Assembly (NCBI GenBank): GCA_031276865.1
Contig: JAISMF010000058.1
Coordinates: 1 to 59,711, forward strand
Source: Deltaproteobacteria bacterium
Lineage (GTDB): Bacteria > Desulfobacterota > Desulfarculia > Adiutricales > Adiutricaceae
Reading direction: 5' to 3'
DNA length: 59,711 nucleotides
Part shown: in pieces, positions 47,463 to 56,802 of the stretch
Numbering within the stretch: the stretch's first letter is position 1
Layout of the letters: every line of letters starts with the position of its first letter
Made by a program: the position numbers and the translations under genes
The notes under the pieces: generated by a model
Told to the model about the DNA's origin: nothing
Seen by the model: the letters and a program-made list of their open reading frames with translations, nothing else
Database searches by the model: none

Positions 47463-49919
47463 TTAGTCGATATCCACCCCGGTGACGCCTTCCTGGGATG
47501 AGTTTTCCGGAAGGAGGTTCTCTTCGGATCCCTCCGGAGGGGTCCCCCCGTCGGCGGGCGGCGCCGCGGGCGCCTGGCCGCTGGGCGGGGACGCCCCCGC
47601 CGGGGCCCCTTGGGGCTGGTAGCGCAGCACCACCACCGTCTGGTTGGGGTCGAGGCCGGTCATGTTTTTCGGGAGCCGCACCGGGGTGAAGAGGTAGCTT
47701 CGATCGTTAAAGGAGAAGGACTCTCCGGCGATGACGAGGCTGATGGAGGGGCCTCCCGGGCTGTCGCCGTTCAAGACCAATGGGCCCCCCAGTTTTATGT
47801 CGGAGGCCGCGAGGATGGATTTCAACACCGACTGGGCGTCCCGGGCGCTGGATATGACCCTGAAACCGTTTTGACGCAGGGCGTTAAGCTCCTCCGTGGA
47901 GAAGTCCCCGTACTCCAAAATGTTCCGGTTTTTGCCGTCCTCCCAGAAGACCGCGGGCGATAGGCCGACTCCGAAGCTCGCCCCGCCGGTCGCGACCCGA
48001 CCGAGGGAGAGATCCACCGCCACCCCGATCCGGGGGGAGAACCCGAAGCTTTTAATCAAGGCCGCGGCGAAGGCCGAGGGGTTGTCCCCGTCCACCTCGA
48101 TCACGGTGAAGTTGTTCACCGGCGTGGCCCCGGCGCGGCTTCCGGCCAAAAGCTCGCCCTTGTAAAGGTCCACCACGCTTATGTTGTGGTCGGCTAAAAA
48201 TTTCACCCAAGGAAGAGGGGTTCCGCTATCCTGGGAGGGGGCCAGGTTTATGACCACGGGCTGCCCCTTGTTCCAGTCCTCGGAAGTGGGCCAGACGAGC
48301 CAGTCGGCGGAGATCTTGAGTTTCAGATCCCTCCCCCCCTCGAAGGACTTATCCTTGGCGTAGACCTTGTAGTAGCCGCAGAGCTTGAAAAGCTCGTCCA
48401 AGGCCGCGGAGAGGGGCTCGCCTTTCCGCGGCTGAAAGACCATGTAGCCCGGGTAGCGGGCCCGAAAGCGCTGAATAAAGTCCGCCGACAAGGAATTCCG
48501 CAAATCCAAAATCACCCGGCGGCCGTTTTTCAGCTCCACCACCGGCACCGCCGACATGTCGTAGTCGTAGTGGGGGGGCTCGTCTAAAGGCAGAAAGAGG
48601 CGGCCGGAGGTGGTGACGGTCTCCCCCAGCCGGGTGAAGACCACCGCGAGCACGGTCTGGGCGTTTTTGGAGTCCGCGGTGGGGAGCGGCGCCGCCGGAA
48701 GTCTTTTGGTGTCCACCCGGAACTTTCCCTGGGAGGCGTTCTTCCCGCCCGCCTGGGCGGACGGGGCCTTTCCCGGCGCGGGAGGGGAGCCGCCCGGGGC
48801 GGCCTGGTTTCGGGCGGTGAGACCCTCCGCCTGGCCGAAGCCGCCCGCGTCCGAGACGGTGGAAGGATAAGTTCGGGGATCCCTTTCCGGGGACCGCGTT
48901 TCTTCGGCCGAAAGAACCTGATCCTCACGCACGGGGATGTTCACCTCCCGTCCCGCGATGATGAGGTTGGGGTTCTTAATTCCGGGGTTCAAACCCACGG
49001 TGAGCTTGATGTAGTCACGGTAGATGCGCCCGGGGTCCAGGCCCTCCCGGCGCAAAAGCCGCTCCAAAGTGTCCCCGCGCCTGATTTTCACCGTGCGGTA
49101 GCGGACGCCGTCCGCCCCCACCGAAACCGGGCCCTCGTTTAAGACCGGCCGGGTCCCAGCGGCCCTTCGGGATCTCTCCCGGCGGCTCCCCTCCTTCGCG
49201 GGGGCGGGGTCAGCGCCCGCCGAAGCGGCGGGGGTTTCGCCGGGGACGCGCCGCGGGGGGGCCGCGGCGGAAGCGGCGGAAGCGGCTTTCGGCGGATCCG
49301 CCGGCGCCTCCGCCCCCAGATTCAGGGAAAAGGTGCCCTCCGGCAGGGGTTCCGGCGGCTTCTGGAGCTCCGGCGGGAGGCTTTCGGGATCCTGGCGCTT
49401 CACGACGACCCGGGCCGGCAGCTGCTCCGGCGAGTCCAAATTGTAGGTGACCACCACATGGCTTCCGGGATCCTCGACTACGGGGATTTCATCCAGGGCG
49501 GCGGGGCTGGGGGCCTCGAGGCGGGGGAGGTAGAGAGTCTGGCCCTCGTTTATCTGATCCAGATTGGCCACCACGGGGTTAAGAACGGACACGAGCCGCA
49601 AAAGCTTCATCGCCTGGGGGCTTCCGGGGGCCCCGTCCGGGCCCTCGGGCCACAGGCCCTCTTTTCGCAGCACGCCCTCGATGGACTCCCCCGGGGCCAC
49701 GGTGTAGTTTTCAACGGTGAAGGTGAGATCCTCGAAGGAGTACACCTCCACGTTCTTGGTGAGGGTGATGGTGCTGTCGTGGGATGCGGAGTCCTCCTGG
49801 GCCGAAAGCCCCGAAATTACCCCAAGCCAAGAGGAGAGGAACAGGAGGACCGCCACGATCCCGGCCCCCGCCGGGGCCCCTCCGGAGCCTTTTTGTCTTA
49901 CGAACCGCTTTATAAGCAC
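47463..49919 (-). CDS. Secreted LysM-domain protein, large
   Basis: 818 residues from a GTG at 49919, chosen because GGAGGGGGAG lies just upstream; the frame continues to 49988. The signal peptide is GIVAVLLFLSSWLGVISGLSA with cleavage before QEDS. Two LysM-type domains: TVAPGESIEGVLRKEGLW...LYLPRL (about 70-140) and VKIRRGDTLERLLRREGLD...VNIPV (about 270-330). They are separated and followed by Pro/Ala-rich linkers. A C-terminal globular region of ~350 residues (PGYMVFQPRKGEPLSAALDELF; WVKFLADHNISVVDLYKGELL) is unrecognised. A periplasmic or envelope role with peptidoglycan binding is inferred. Confidence 0.8.
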   Translation of the reverse strand: MLIKRFVRQKGSGGAPAGAGIVAVLLFLSSWLGVISGLSAQEDSASHDSTITLTKNVEVYSFEDLTFTVENYTVAPGESIEGVLRKEGLWPEGPDGAPGSPQAMKLLRLVSVLNPVVANLDQINEGQTLYLPRLEAPSPAALDEIPVVEDPGSHVVVTYNLDSPEQLPARVVVKRQDPESLPPELQKPPEPLPEGTFSLNLGAEAPADPPKAASAASAAAPPRRVPGETPAASAGADPAPAKEGSRRERSRRAAGTRPVLNEGPVSVGADGVRYRTVKIRRGDTLERLLRREGLDPGRIYRDYIKLTVGLNPGIKNPNLIIAGREVNIPVREDQVLSAEETRSPERDPRTYPSTVSDAGGFGQAEGLTARNQAAPGGSPPAPGKAPSAQAGGKNASQGKFRVDTKRLPAAPLPTADSKNAQTVLAVVFTRLGETVTTSGRLFLPLDEPPHYDYDMSAVPVVELKNGRRVILDLRNSLSADFIQRFRARYPGYMVFQPRKGEPLSAALDELFKLCGYYKVYAKDKSFEGGRDLKLKISADWLVWPTSEDWNKGQPVVINLAPSQDSGTPLPWVKFLADHNISVVDLYKGELLAGSRAGATPVNNFTVIEVDGDNPSAFAAALIKSFGFSPRIGVAVDLSLGRVATGGASFGVGLSPAVFWEDGKNRNILEYGDFSTEELNALRQNGFRVISSARDAQSVLKSILAASDIKLGGPLVLNGDSPGGPSISLVIAGESFSFNDRSYLFTPVRLPKNMTGLDPNQTVVVLRYQPQGAPAGASPPSGQAPAAPPADGGTPPEGSEENLLPENSSQEGVTGVDID

Positions 49920-51481
49920 GACGCTCCCCCTCCGGAAAAAGGCGACACGCCTCCATCCGCGGATTGCAAAAGTACCGTCATCCCTCACGGCGGCGGCGCC
50001 TCGGAGGCCTTGGGCGGGGCCGGGCGCCGCCTAAGGCCGGATCGCCTCGAATCTTTTCCGGCCGCCTTCTTTGTCCGTTTTTTCTCCAGGGTCTTCGTCT
50101 TCGGCGCCCCGCGCGCGCCCTTTTTCGCTCCCGAGGGAGGGGGGATGAAGAACCCGCCCCTCTTCCCTCCGGGACTTTTCCGTCAAGAACGCCCTATAAG
50201 AGAGAAAATTTAAAAAATAATATCAATATTTAGAAAATATCCCCGATTATATATTCCGGGGGACTTTGATACTTTTGACACGCATATAATACAATTAAGC
50301 ACCATTATATTGCAAATATTTTTTTTAGAGAAAAAAACGCCGAAAAAGGGATAAAAATAAGGGAATAACATTGAAAAAACAGCTTAATACACAGATAAAA
50401 AATAAAAAGAAAAAATTTTTCGGATTTTTCTACTACAAAATAATTTTATCACCCAAAAAAAAGAATTTATATTCCCCCCCGCGGATCCGGAGGCGGACTT
50501 CAAGGGGGACGGGCCTTTTTGCGGAAGCCTTTGCAAACGGGGGGGATTTCCCATCAGGAGCAGGGGGAGGAATGGACTTTCGCGTGAAAGCCCCTTAGGC
50601 CCTCGGCTCGCTTTAAAAGTTCGAAAACGCTTTAGGCGGGACGACGCGCGCGAAAAGTCCACGCTGTTTTTAGACTTTGATATAAGACACTTTATAAGGT
50701 GTGGTATATTTTGATTTATTCTAGATTATGTATGTTATCTCTAATCAATTTTTAGAGCCGGACTCTTCCCGCCCGCGTCGGGGATGAGAAAATTTCACTC
50801 CGTCCGTCCCTCGCCCTGGTTTTTTTCCGGAATCTTTCCTTGATTCGGGGGAATTTCCAGCCTCCGCCTAAATCTCCAAAGTCGCCATCGGGCTTTTTAG
50901 CGCGTTTTGGGTACAGTTTCCCCGGGAAAAGGAACATGCCGGCGTCGGAAAGGAGAGTTTCAAGAAAAGCGGACCAAAGGCGGAGCGCTATGGCGATTAG
51001 CGAAGAGGATCGAGGGGGGTCTTCGAGGAGGAAATCGGTTTGGGCTTTCCGGAAACGCGAAGGGAAAAAGCCGCGGAAAGCGGAACGCTAAAGACGCTCC
51101 TTAAAAAATCGACGCCGTCGGGAAAAGTCCGTTATGAAAATTCTTAAAGAGACGACGCGCCAAATGAAGGATGGATCGTAACGCCATAGAGTCTATAAAG
51201 CATATTGTTTTAAAATTTTCCAAAGAAGGGACTTTTCGGGGGGTCGCGGCGAAAATCGTCCGCGAGACGACGAAGGGAGGCGATTTTCGGAAAAAAAGAG
51301 CTCTTCCGCGGGCGGGGAAACCCGAAAGGAGATCGCGGAAATTTCCCGGGGCGGCTTTTAGAGCCGGGTTTCAGGGGATTCAAAAGAGGGAAAATAGCGC
51401 CCCGCCGCGGGAGGGAGCCGTCCGGCGGCGTGGGAAACCCCGGGGGGAAGTCGCGGGAGCGCGCCTCCGGAAATTTCGCTC
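49920..51481. other. Long gene-free region
   Basis: About 1.56 kb. 50210-50460 is AT-rich, the rest GC-rich with strong purine bias after 50860. Open frames on both strands lack family features and overlap each other. It may hold promoters for the LysM gene but I see no clear element. Confidence 0.4.
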
Positions 51482-53200
51482 CTAAAAGTCGTCGTCCATG
51501 GGGATGGCCTGATCCAGGGCCTCCTTGTCGTTGGGGGACTTGAAAAGCCTTTCCGGCCTCGCCTCCTCTTCCCGGCGCACCCGGTCCATCTCCTCCATAT
51601 CCAGCGCCCCGGGTTCGACTTTGGAAGTCAAGGCCTCCGGACGCCTTTTACCCATCCGCGGGGCCGCTTTCCGTCTTTTAAAGGAGCCTCCGACCCTTCC
51701 CTGGAGGAGGGAGCCGATCTTCCCCACCGCCCGGGTGAGCAGGCCGGCCTGGGTGTTCAAAGCGGAGGAGAAGTTCTCGGTCTCCGCCGCTCCCAGGGCG
51801 TTCTCCTGGGTGACCTTGTCCATGAGGGCGATGGACTGGTGGATCTCCTGGATGTCGCCGGTTTGGCTCTGGGAGGCCGCGGCGATGCTGTCGAGGCTCT
51901 CCCCCACCTTGTCCGAGGCCTCCACCAAAGCCACGAAGCTCTCCTTGGCCTTCTCCACCAGCCGCGAGCCCTCGCCTATGAGGGCGATGCTGGAGGCCAG
52001 CATGGAGGTTGTGTTCTGGGCGGCGTCGCGGCTTTTGTTCGCGAGGTTGCGGATCTCGTCGGCCACCACCGCGAATCCCACCCCGGCCTCGCCGGCCCGG
52101 GCGGCCTCCACCGCGGCGTTCAAAGAGAGGATGTTGGTTTGGAAGGCTATCTCCTCCACGCTTTTGATGATGTCCCGGCTCGCGTTGCCCGAGTCCCTTA
52201 TTTCCGTCATGGCCTCGGAAATCTGGAGCATGTACAAATTGGCCTCGGCGACGTAATTCTTCACCATGGCCATCAGATCCTTGCAGTTGTCGGAGTTGGC
52301 GGCGTTCGTTTTCGCCGAGTTTAGAAGGGTTTCCAAAGACGTCACGGCCGCGAGCACGGCCTGGGTGTTGTCCGCCGCCCCCTTGGCCAGCTGGGCGCTG
52401 GAGCGGGACAAGCGCCCCGCGGTCTCCACCACCATTCCGGCGCTATCGTCTAGACCGGTGGATATCTCGGTTAAGGGCTTGATGTTCCGGCGGATCAAAA
52501 AATGGGCGAGGAGCCAGGTGAAGAAGACCAAAATGAGGGCGGCCGCCGCCAGGGGGAGTAAAAGCCTTTCCAAGGTGCCCCCGCCCCGCAGAGGGGCCTC
52601 CAAGAGTTCTTCGGCCCTCCGCCTTAGATCGCCCAAGGCGTTTTCCAACTCGTCATCCACCTCTTTTAGCTGGCTCCAGGAGGCGAGGAGCCTCTCCCCT
52701 TTGGAAACCGCCCCGCCCGCGGCCGCCCGCAGGGCGGGGGCCGCGGAGGCGTTCAAACGCTCCCTTTGAAAGTCCTCCAGCCAAAGAGAGAAGGCCTCCT
52801 CGTCTTTGTTCGCTATCGCCGCCCCTTTGAGAAGATCTAAGTGGAGGGATGAGTCCGCGTCCGGGGGAAGGGCCCCGGAGAGATCCTCCAACGAGTTTAA
52901 AAATTCCCCCCGAAAGCGCTCCAACTCGCCCGCGAGCCTCTCCCGCTCGGAGCGCAGAAAGGCCAAAGCGTCCAGATCCGCCCGCAGCTCCGGCAGGCCC
53001 AGGGCGTAGGGGGAGGAAGGGTCCTCCGTCCGCTCCTTTAAAAGCGCGGGGATCTGGGCCTCCCGGGAATCCGGGGAGAGGAAGGCCCCCAGCTGGTAAG
53101 TTATCTCCTGGGAGCGGAGGCGCCTCATTTCGGCGCCCTTCTCCGAGCTCGCCAAAAAAAAGAGGCCGACGGATCCCAAGATGAGCGAGCAGAGGAGCAC
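51482..53200 (-). CDS. Methyl-accepting chemotaxis protein
   Basis: 572 residues or slightly more. N-terminal membrane segment [16 protein letters not shown], helical periplasmic sensor of ~150 residues, second segment [23 protein letters not shown], then HAMP-like linker and signalling domain. The tip region [20 protein letters not shown] and [13 protein letters not shown] is the conserved contact for CheA/CheW. No C-terminal CheR pentapeptide is evident. GTG at 53200 lies inside the first membrane helix; in-frame codons upstream ([14 protein letters not shown]) clearly extend it, so the true start is probably a non-ATG codon near 53236. Alone, with no che genes nearby. Confidence 0.88.
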   Translation of the reverse strand: MLLCSLILGSVGLFFLASSEKGAEMRRLRSQEITYQLGAFLSPDSREAQIPALLKERTEDPSSPYALGLPELRADLDALAFLRSERERLAGELERFRGEFLNSLEDLSGALPPDADSSLHLDLLKGAAIANKDEEAFSLWLEDFQRERLNASAAPALRAAAGGAVSKGERLLASWSQLKEVDDELENALGDLRRRAEELLEAPLRGGGTLERLLLPLAAAALILVFFTWLLAHFLIRRNIKPLTEISTGLDDSAGMVVETAGRLSRSSAQLAKGAADNTQAVLAAVTSLETLLNSAKTNAANSDNCKDLMAMVKNYVAEANLYMLQISEAMTEIRDSGNASRDIIKSVEEIAFQTNILSLNAAVEAARAGEAGVGFAVVADEIRNLANKSRDAAQNTTSMLASSIALIGEGSRLVEKAKESFVALVEASDKVGESLDSIAAASQSQTGDIQEIHQSIALMDKVTQENALGAAETENFSSALNTQAGLLTRAVGKIGSLLQGRVGGSFKRRKAAPRMGKRRPEALTSKVEPGALDMEEMDRVRREEEARPERLFKSPNDKEALDQAIPMDDDF

Positions 53201-53705
53201 CGCCCCGAAGGAGAGGACGATTTTAAGATACAGATTCAGTTGGGGCCGCCTTTCGGCCGTCCCCGGAGGGGGAGGATGCTGGAAAAGAATGAAAAAAGGC
53301 CGAAAAGACCCGCCCGGAACCCGGGCTTCCGGAAAAATAATTATTCCAAAGAGAGCCGGAAAAAGTCAAGAAAGGCCCCGCGGGTCCGCCAAGTCTTTCC
53401 GGTCGTTTCCGCTAGATAGGCGAAAAAAGAGTCGAGATAGGCGAAAAAAGGCTCCGGATAAGCGGAAAAAGGCTCCGGATAGGCGGAAAAAGGCTCCGGA
53501 TAGGCGGAAAAGAGCGGCGGATCCGGGCGGGAATTAAAGGAAAGGCCGGAGCGGCGGAGGCGGGATAAAGCGGGACGGGCGGAAAAGAGGGGGGGGTTAA
53601 GGGGCTTGGGGGGAGCTTCCGGAGCTTAGAAAAGGCGTTGGCGGCGAAGCGGAGGGCGGGGCCAAGCGCCGGGAAGGCCCGGCCTGGGTTTCGGGGTCCG
53701 CCACT
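53201..53705. other. Intergenic region between MCP and GGDEF genes
   Basis: About 505 bp containing the 21-bp tandem repeats. A plus-strand open frame spanning the repeats is antisense to the MCP start and highly basic. It is not called as a gene. Confidence 0.4.
53415..53519. repeat. 21-bp minisatellite, five units
   Basis: Units of GATAGGCGGAAAAAGGCTCC plus G, five in tandem (53415, 53436, 53457, 53478, 53499) with a few substitutions at the outer units. It lies about 215 bp upstream of the MCP gene start. Confidence 0.85.
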
Positions 53706-54911
53706 CTACTGGATGGTGGGTTTGGATAGATCCCCTCCCCCCGCGAAGTCCTCCGCCGGAGCGCTTTCCCCCTCCTTGGGACCGGAGCCGCCTTGAGCGT
53801 CCGCGGCCGCGTCCCCGGCCGCCTGGGTCGCCGCCGGCGCGGCCGGCGAGTCGGCTATGATGTCCACGCCGTAGGCGCAGACCATGTTTCCGCCCAGACG
53901 CTTGGCCTCGTAGAGGGCCTCGTCCGCCCGGGCGATGAGGAGCTTGAGGATCTGGGGGGTCTCCATGTCCGAGAGGGCGTCCTCCTGGGTGATGGAGGAG
54001 GCCCCGATGCTGATGGTGAGGGGGTCCCGGCAGTTGGGGGCGGGGTCGAAGCGGGAGGCCAACACCTTCCGGAGGCGCTCGCCTATGTCGATGGAGTCGT
54101 TCAAACCGGTCTGGGGCAAAAGCAGAACGAACTCCTCGCCGCCGTAGCGGGCGAAGATGTCGGTCTTCCGCTGGAGCTCCTTTACCACCAAAGTCGTGTG
54201 AATGAGGGCCGAGTCGCCGGCTATGTGGCCGAAGGTGTCGTTGAAGCGTTTGAACTTGTCCAGATCCATGATAAGGAGCGAGAGCTCGTCTCCCCGCCGG
54301 CGGGTGATCTCTATTTCCCGGTTCCCCGCCTCGTTGAAGTAGCCCCGGTTGTAGATCTTGGTCAAGGGATCGTGGAGGGCCAGTTCCCTATAGTTCTTCT
54401 CGCTGGCCTTCAGAGCCTCCTCCACCTGATCCCGGCGGCGGATCTCCTTTTTCAGCTCCTCGGCCATCTTGGCCAGCTCTTCCTGCTTCTCCCTAATATC
54501 GCTCTCGTGCTTGGCCAAAGACGAGGTCATGAGGTTGAAGGCCTCGGAGAACTCCCCCATGAACTCCACCTTGTGGGAGAAGTCGCCGGAGGCGGCCACC
54601 TTGAACTGCCAGGCCAGATGGGTGAGGTTGGCTAAGATGGCCTTGAGGTTTCCGGAGGTGGCCCCCTTCTTCACCACCCTCAAGTCCAGTTCGCCCTTGG
54701 CGAAGTTGGCCAGGGCCGTCTTTATCTCGCTCGTGTGCTGGAATAGAGAGATGAAGGTGTCCCAGCTCGCGTACTCCGGCGGGAGGACGGGAGTCTTGTG
54801 ATCCATAATCACCTTTTCCAGGAACTTGAACATGGCTTCCGCCTCGGCCCTGGTAAAGGTGTTAAGCCTGTTTTTTTTAGGCGCGTCTTCCACCCGGGAA
54901 GCTTCCTCCAC
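53706..54911 (-). CDS. Diguanylate cyclase (GGDEF) with HAMP-like linker
   Basis: 401 residues, soluble. N-terminal helical part, HAMP-like segment (NFAKGELDLRVVKKGATSGNL...FKVAASGDFSHKVEFMGEFSEAFN), coiled coil, then GGDEF domain beginning LALHDPLTKIYNRGYF. The active site is ARYGGEEFVLL, with an intact inhibitory I-site RKTD five residues before it, so it should make c-di-GMP and be product-inhibited. An Ala/Pro-rich tail of ~50 residues ends it. Start GTG at 54911 is weakly supported. It lies downstream of the V4R gene on the same strand and probably works with it. Confidence 0.92.
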   Translation of the reverse strand: MEEASRVEDAPKKNRLNTFTRAEAEAMFKFLEKVIMDHKTPVLPPEYASWDTFISLFQHTSEIKTALANFAKGELDLRVVKKGATSGNLKAILANLTHLAWQFKVAASGDFSHKVEFMGEFSEAFNLMTSSLAKHESDIREKQEELAKMAEELKKEIRRRDQVEEALKASEKNYRELALHDPLTKIYNRGYFNEAGNREIEITRRRGDELSLLIMDLDKFKRFNDTFGHIAGDSALIHTTLVVKELQRKTDIFARYGGEEFVLLLPQTGLNDSIDIGERLRKVLASRFDPAPNCRDPLTISIGASSITQEDALSDMETPQILKLLIARADEALYEAKRLGGNMVCAYGVDIIADSPAAPAATQAAGDAAADAQGGSGPKEGESAPAEDFAGGGDLSKPTIQ

Positions 54912-55184
54912 TCGTTCTCTGACGTAGTCGACGAACAGACTCTGGCCTCTTGGGCTTCCGGCCGCGGGCCGGAAGGGACGGAAATAAACCGCGGTGAAAG
55001 TCCCCCGGATGGGAAGGACCTCCGCGGGAAATTCGCCGGAAGCGCCGGATCCCTGGCGGCGTTTCCGATGAGTTTTTGGGAAGGAACCCCAGACGGCTTC
55101 CCCCGGTTTATCCGCCCGGGAAAGCCCATGGCGGGGCCTTGGGGAAGGGAGCCCTAATGATTTGGCGATCCCCGGGGGGGATCC

Positions 55185-55215
55185 CCCCCTCCGGACCCCT
55201 GGGGTCCGGAGGGGG
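55185..55215. repeat. 31-nt perfect palindrome
   Basis: Arms of 15 bp (CCCCCTCCGGACCCC at 55185-55199 and its complement at 55201-55215) around a single central T. It lies 24 nt past the V4R gene stop. No T run on either side. Confidence 0.7.
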
Positions 55216-55238
55216 AGGGCTGAAGGTAAAAGCGCCCT

Positions 55239-55778
55239 CTACTCGGCCGCCGCGGGAATGGGCTTGGGTTTGGCCTCGAAGCGGCAGGTGCGCTCGTTTG
55301 TGCACCAGCAGTCGATCTCCTTCACGTTGAAGGGACGGCCGGTGAAGGACTCGAGGATGCCGGAGATGAAGCCCTCGTCGTAAACGCAGACGCCGTAGCC
55401 CAGCTCGGGGAGACCCGAGCAGTCCAGATCCTCGGCCACGGTCATGATGCACTCCATGTTCTCGTTTATCTTCTCCACTTTGAAGATCCCGATCCCTATG
55501 TCCACCAGGGTGCTTTGGAGCTGTTTGACCAGATCGTTTATATCCGTGGGGGTGTGATCCAGGGCGTTCTCGTAGAAGTGCTTGCCCGCCAGATTGCCCG
55601 CGTCGTAGAAGATCTGGTCGGCGGCCTCGGTGCCGTAGCGCTGCTCCAGGATGTCCCGGGTGCAAAACTGCAGGAGCCGGTAGGCTTCCAGGCGGAGCTT
55701 GGGGCCGAGATTGGGTCTGGCGGTGTCCAGATCCCCTATTAAGTCCCAGCTGAACTGATATTTGCGGTCTTCGGTCAT
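55239..55778 (-). CDS. V4R-domain protein
   Basis: 179 residues. The C-terminal half matches the V4R (4-vinyl reductase) small-molecule-binding domain: GYGVCVYDEGFISGILESFTG and a CWCTNERTCRF ending, with the Cys-x-Cys-x5-Cys spacing typical of it. The N-terminal helical half (YRLLQFCTRDILEQRYGTEAADQIFYDAG) also fits the family. It probably senses a hydrophobic ligand or metal for the GGDEF protein encoded 327 bp downstream. Confidence 0.82.
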   Translation of the reverse strand: MTEDRKYQFSWDLIGDLDTARPNLGPKLRLEAYRLLQFCTRDILEQRYGTEAADQIFYDAGNLAGKHFYENALDHTPTDINDLVKQLQSTLVDIGIGIFKVEKINENMECIMTVAEDLDCSGLPELGYGVCVYDEGFISGILESFTGRPFNVKEIDCWCTNERTCRFEAKPKPIPAAAE

Positions 55779-56253
55779 TTAGTTTTACTCCTGAGTGCCG
55801 GGGAACGGGCCCCGTATTGGTGAAACCGCCTGGCAACGGCCTGTCGTCGAGGAAAAACGCTTTCCTCTCCATTGAAAATCCTCTAGATAAACAATATATA
55901 GGAGGCTCCCCTTTTAGTCAACCGCCGCTCCGGCGGCTTTTTCGCCGCCGCGGGGACCCTCTCCCGCCCCGGCTTACGCCCGCCTAAAGGGACCCCGCCA
56001 GCCTCCCGCCCGGGCCCGCCATTTTAGGCCCGGGCCCGCCCCGGGGAAAGCCCCCGGGGGCTTAGGCTTGGAAAAGCCGGATCCCGAAAGTCGGCTCCGG
56101 ATCTAAAATTTCGGCCCCGGGGCGGTGGCGGAAAACCCCTTGGGGGAGAAAAGTTACCCCGCGGGCCTTTTTGAATGCTAAAATGCCCCAAAATCGCCCC
56201 CCCTTTCCGGTGGCCCCGACGGGCGACCGGCTCCCCCGAAAGGCCCCGAAAAT
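55779..56253. other. GC-rich divergent intergenic region
   Basis: About 475 bp between divergent V4R and tadA genes. GCCCGGGCCCGCC occurs twice near 56008-56040. No gene seen. Confidence 0.4.
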
Positions 56254-56802
56254 TTGCCGCCCAGCCTCGCCGACCCCAACCCCCTCGGGGCGGATGTCAA
56301 AACATCCCTCATGCGGGAGGCTTTGCGAGAGGCCCGGAAGGCGGGTTCCTTAGGCGAGATCCCCGCGGGGGCCGTCGTCTGCGACCCCCGGGGGGAGATT
56401 CTGGGGCGGGGACGCAACCGCGTGATTTCCCTGACGGACCCCACCGCCCACGCTGAGATCCTGGCCCTGAGGGAGGCCTCGCTGCGGATGGGAAACCACC
56501 GTCTAACCGATCTCATACTCGTTTCCACTTTGGAACCCTGCCTCATGTGCCTGGCCGCGTCCTTGGAGGCGAGGCTCAGGGGGATCGTCTACGGCGCCCC
56601 GGAGCCTAAAAGGGGGGCTTTAATCAGCTCTCCGGTCCTCCCCTCTTTCGGTGGCGCGAACCACCGCTTCGCCTTCGTGGAAGGCGGAGTCTTAGAAGAG
56701 GAGTGCGCCGGACTCATGCGCGCCTTCTTCATCCCCAAAAGAAAAAAACGGAAGGGGGAGGTTTTCCCCCCTCCGGAAGGCCCTCCGCCATGCTCAGCGT
56801 AG
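56254..56802 (+). CDS. tadA: tRNA adenosine(34) deaminase-like protein
   Basis: Deaminates A34 of tRNA-Arg to inosine. The fold is recognised from MREALREARKAGSLGEIPAGAVVC, the zinc His and proton-shuttle Glu in AHAEILALREA, and the PCLMCLA zinc Cys pair. The start is uncertain: TTG at 56254 gives 182 residues and keeps the short helix expected before MREAL; ATG at 56311 would trim it. The 3' end overlaps hisD by 13 nt. The extended basic C-terminus (FFIPKRKKRKGE) is common in the family. Confidence 0.88.
   Translation: MPPSLADPNPLGADVKTSLMREALREARKAGSLGEIPAGAVVCDPRGEILGRGRNRVISLTDPTAHAEILALREASLRMGNHRLTDLILVSTLEPCLMCLAASLEARLRGIVYGAPEPKRGALISSPVLPSFGGANHRFAFVEGGVLEEECAGLMRAFFIPKRKKRKGEVFPPPEGPPPCSA

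Noticed and set aside
53181..53537. Basic 118-codon plus-strand frame containing heptapeptide repeats
   Set aside because: It starts antisense inside the MCP gene. The repeat comes from the 21-bp minisatellite, whose length is a multiple of three.
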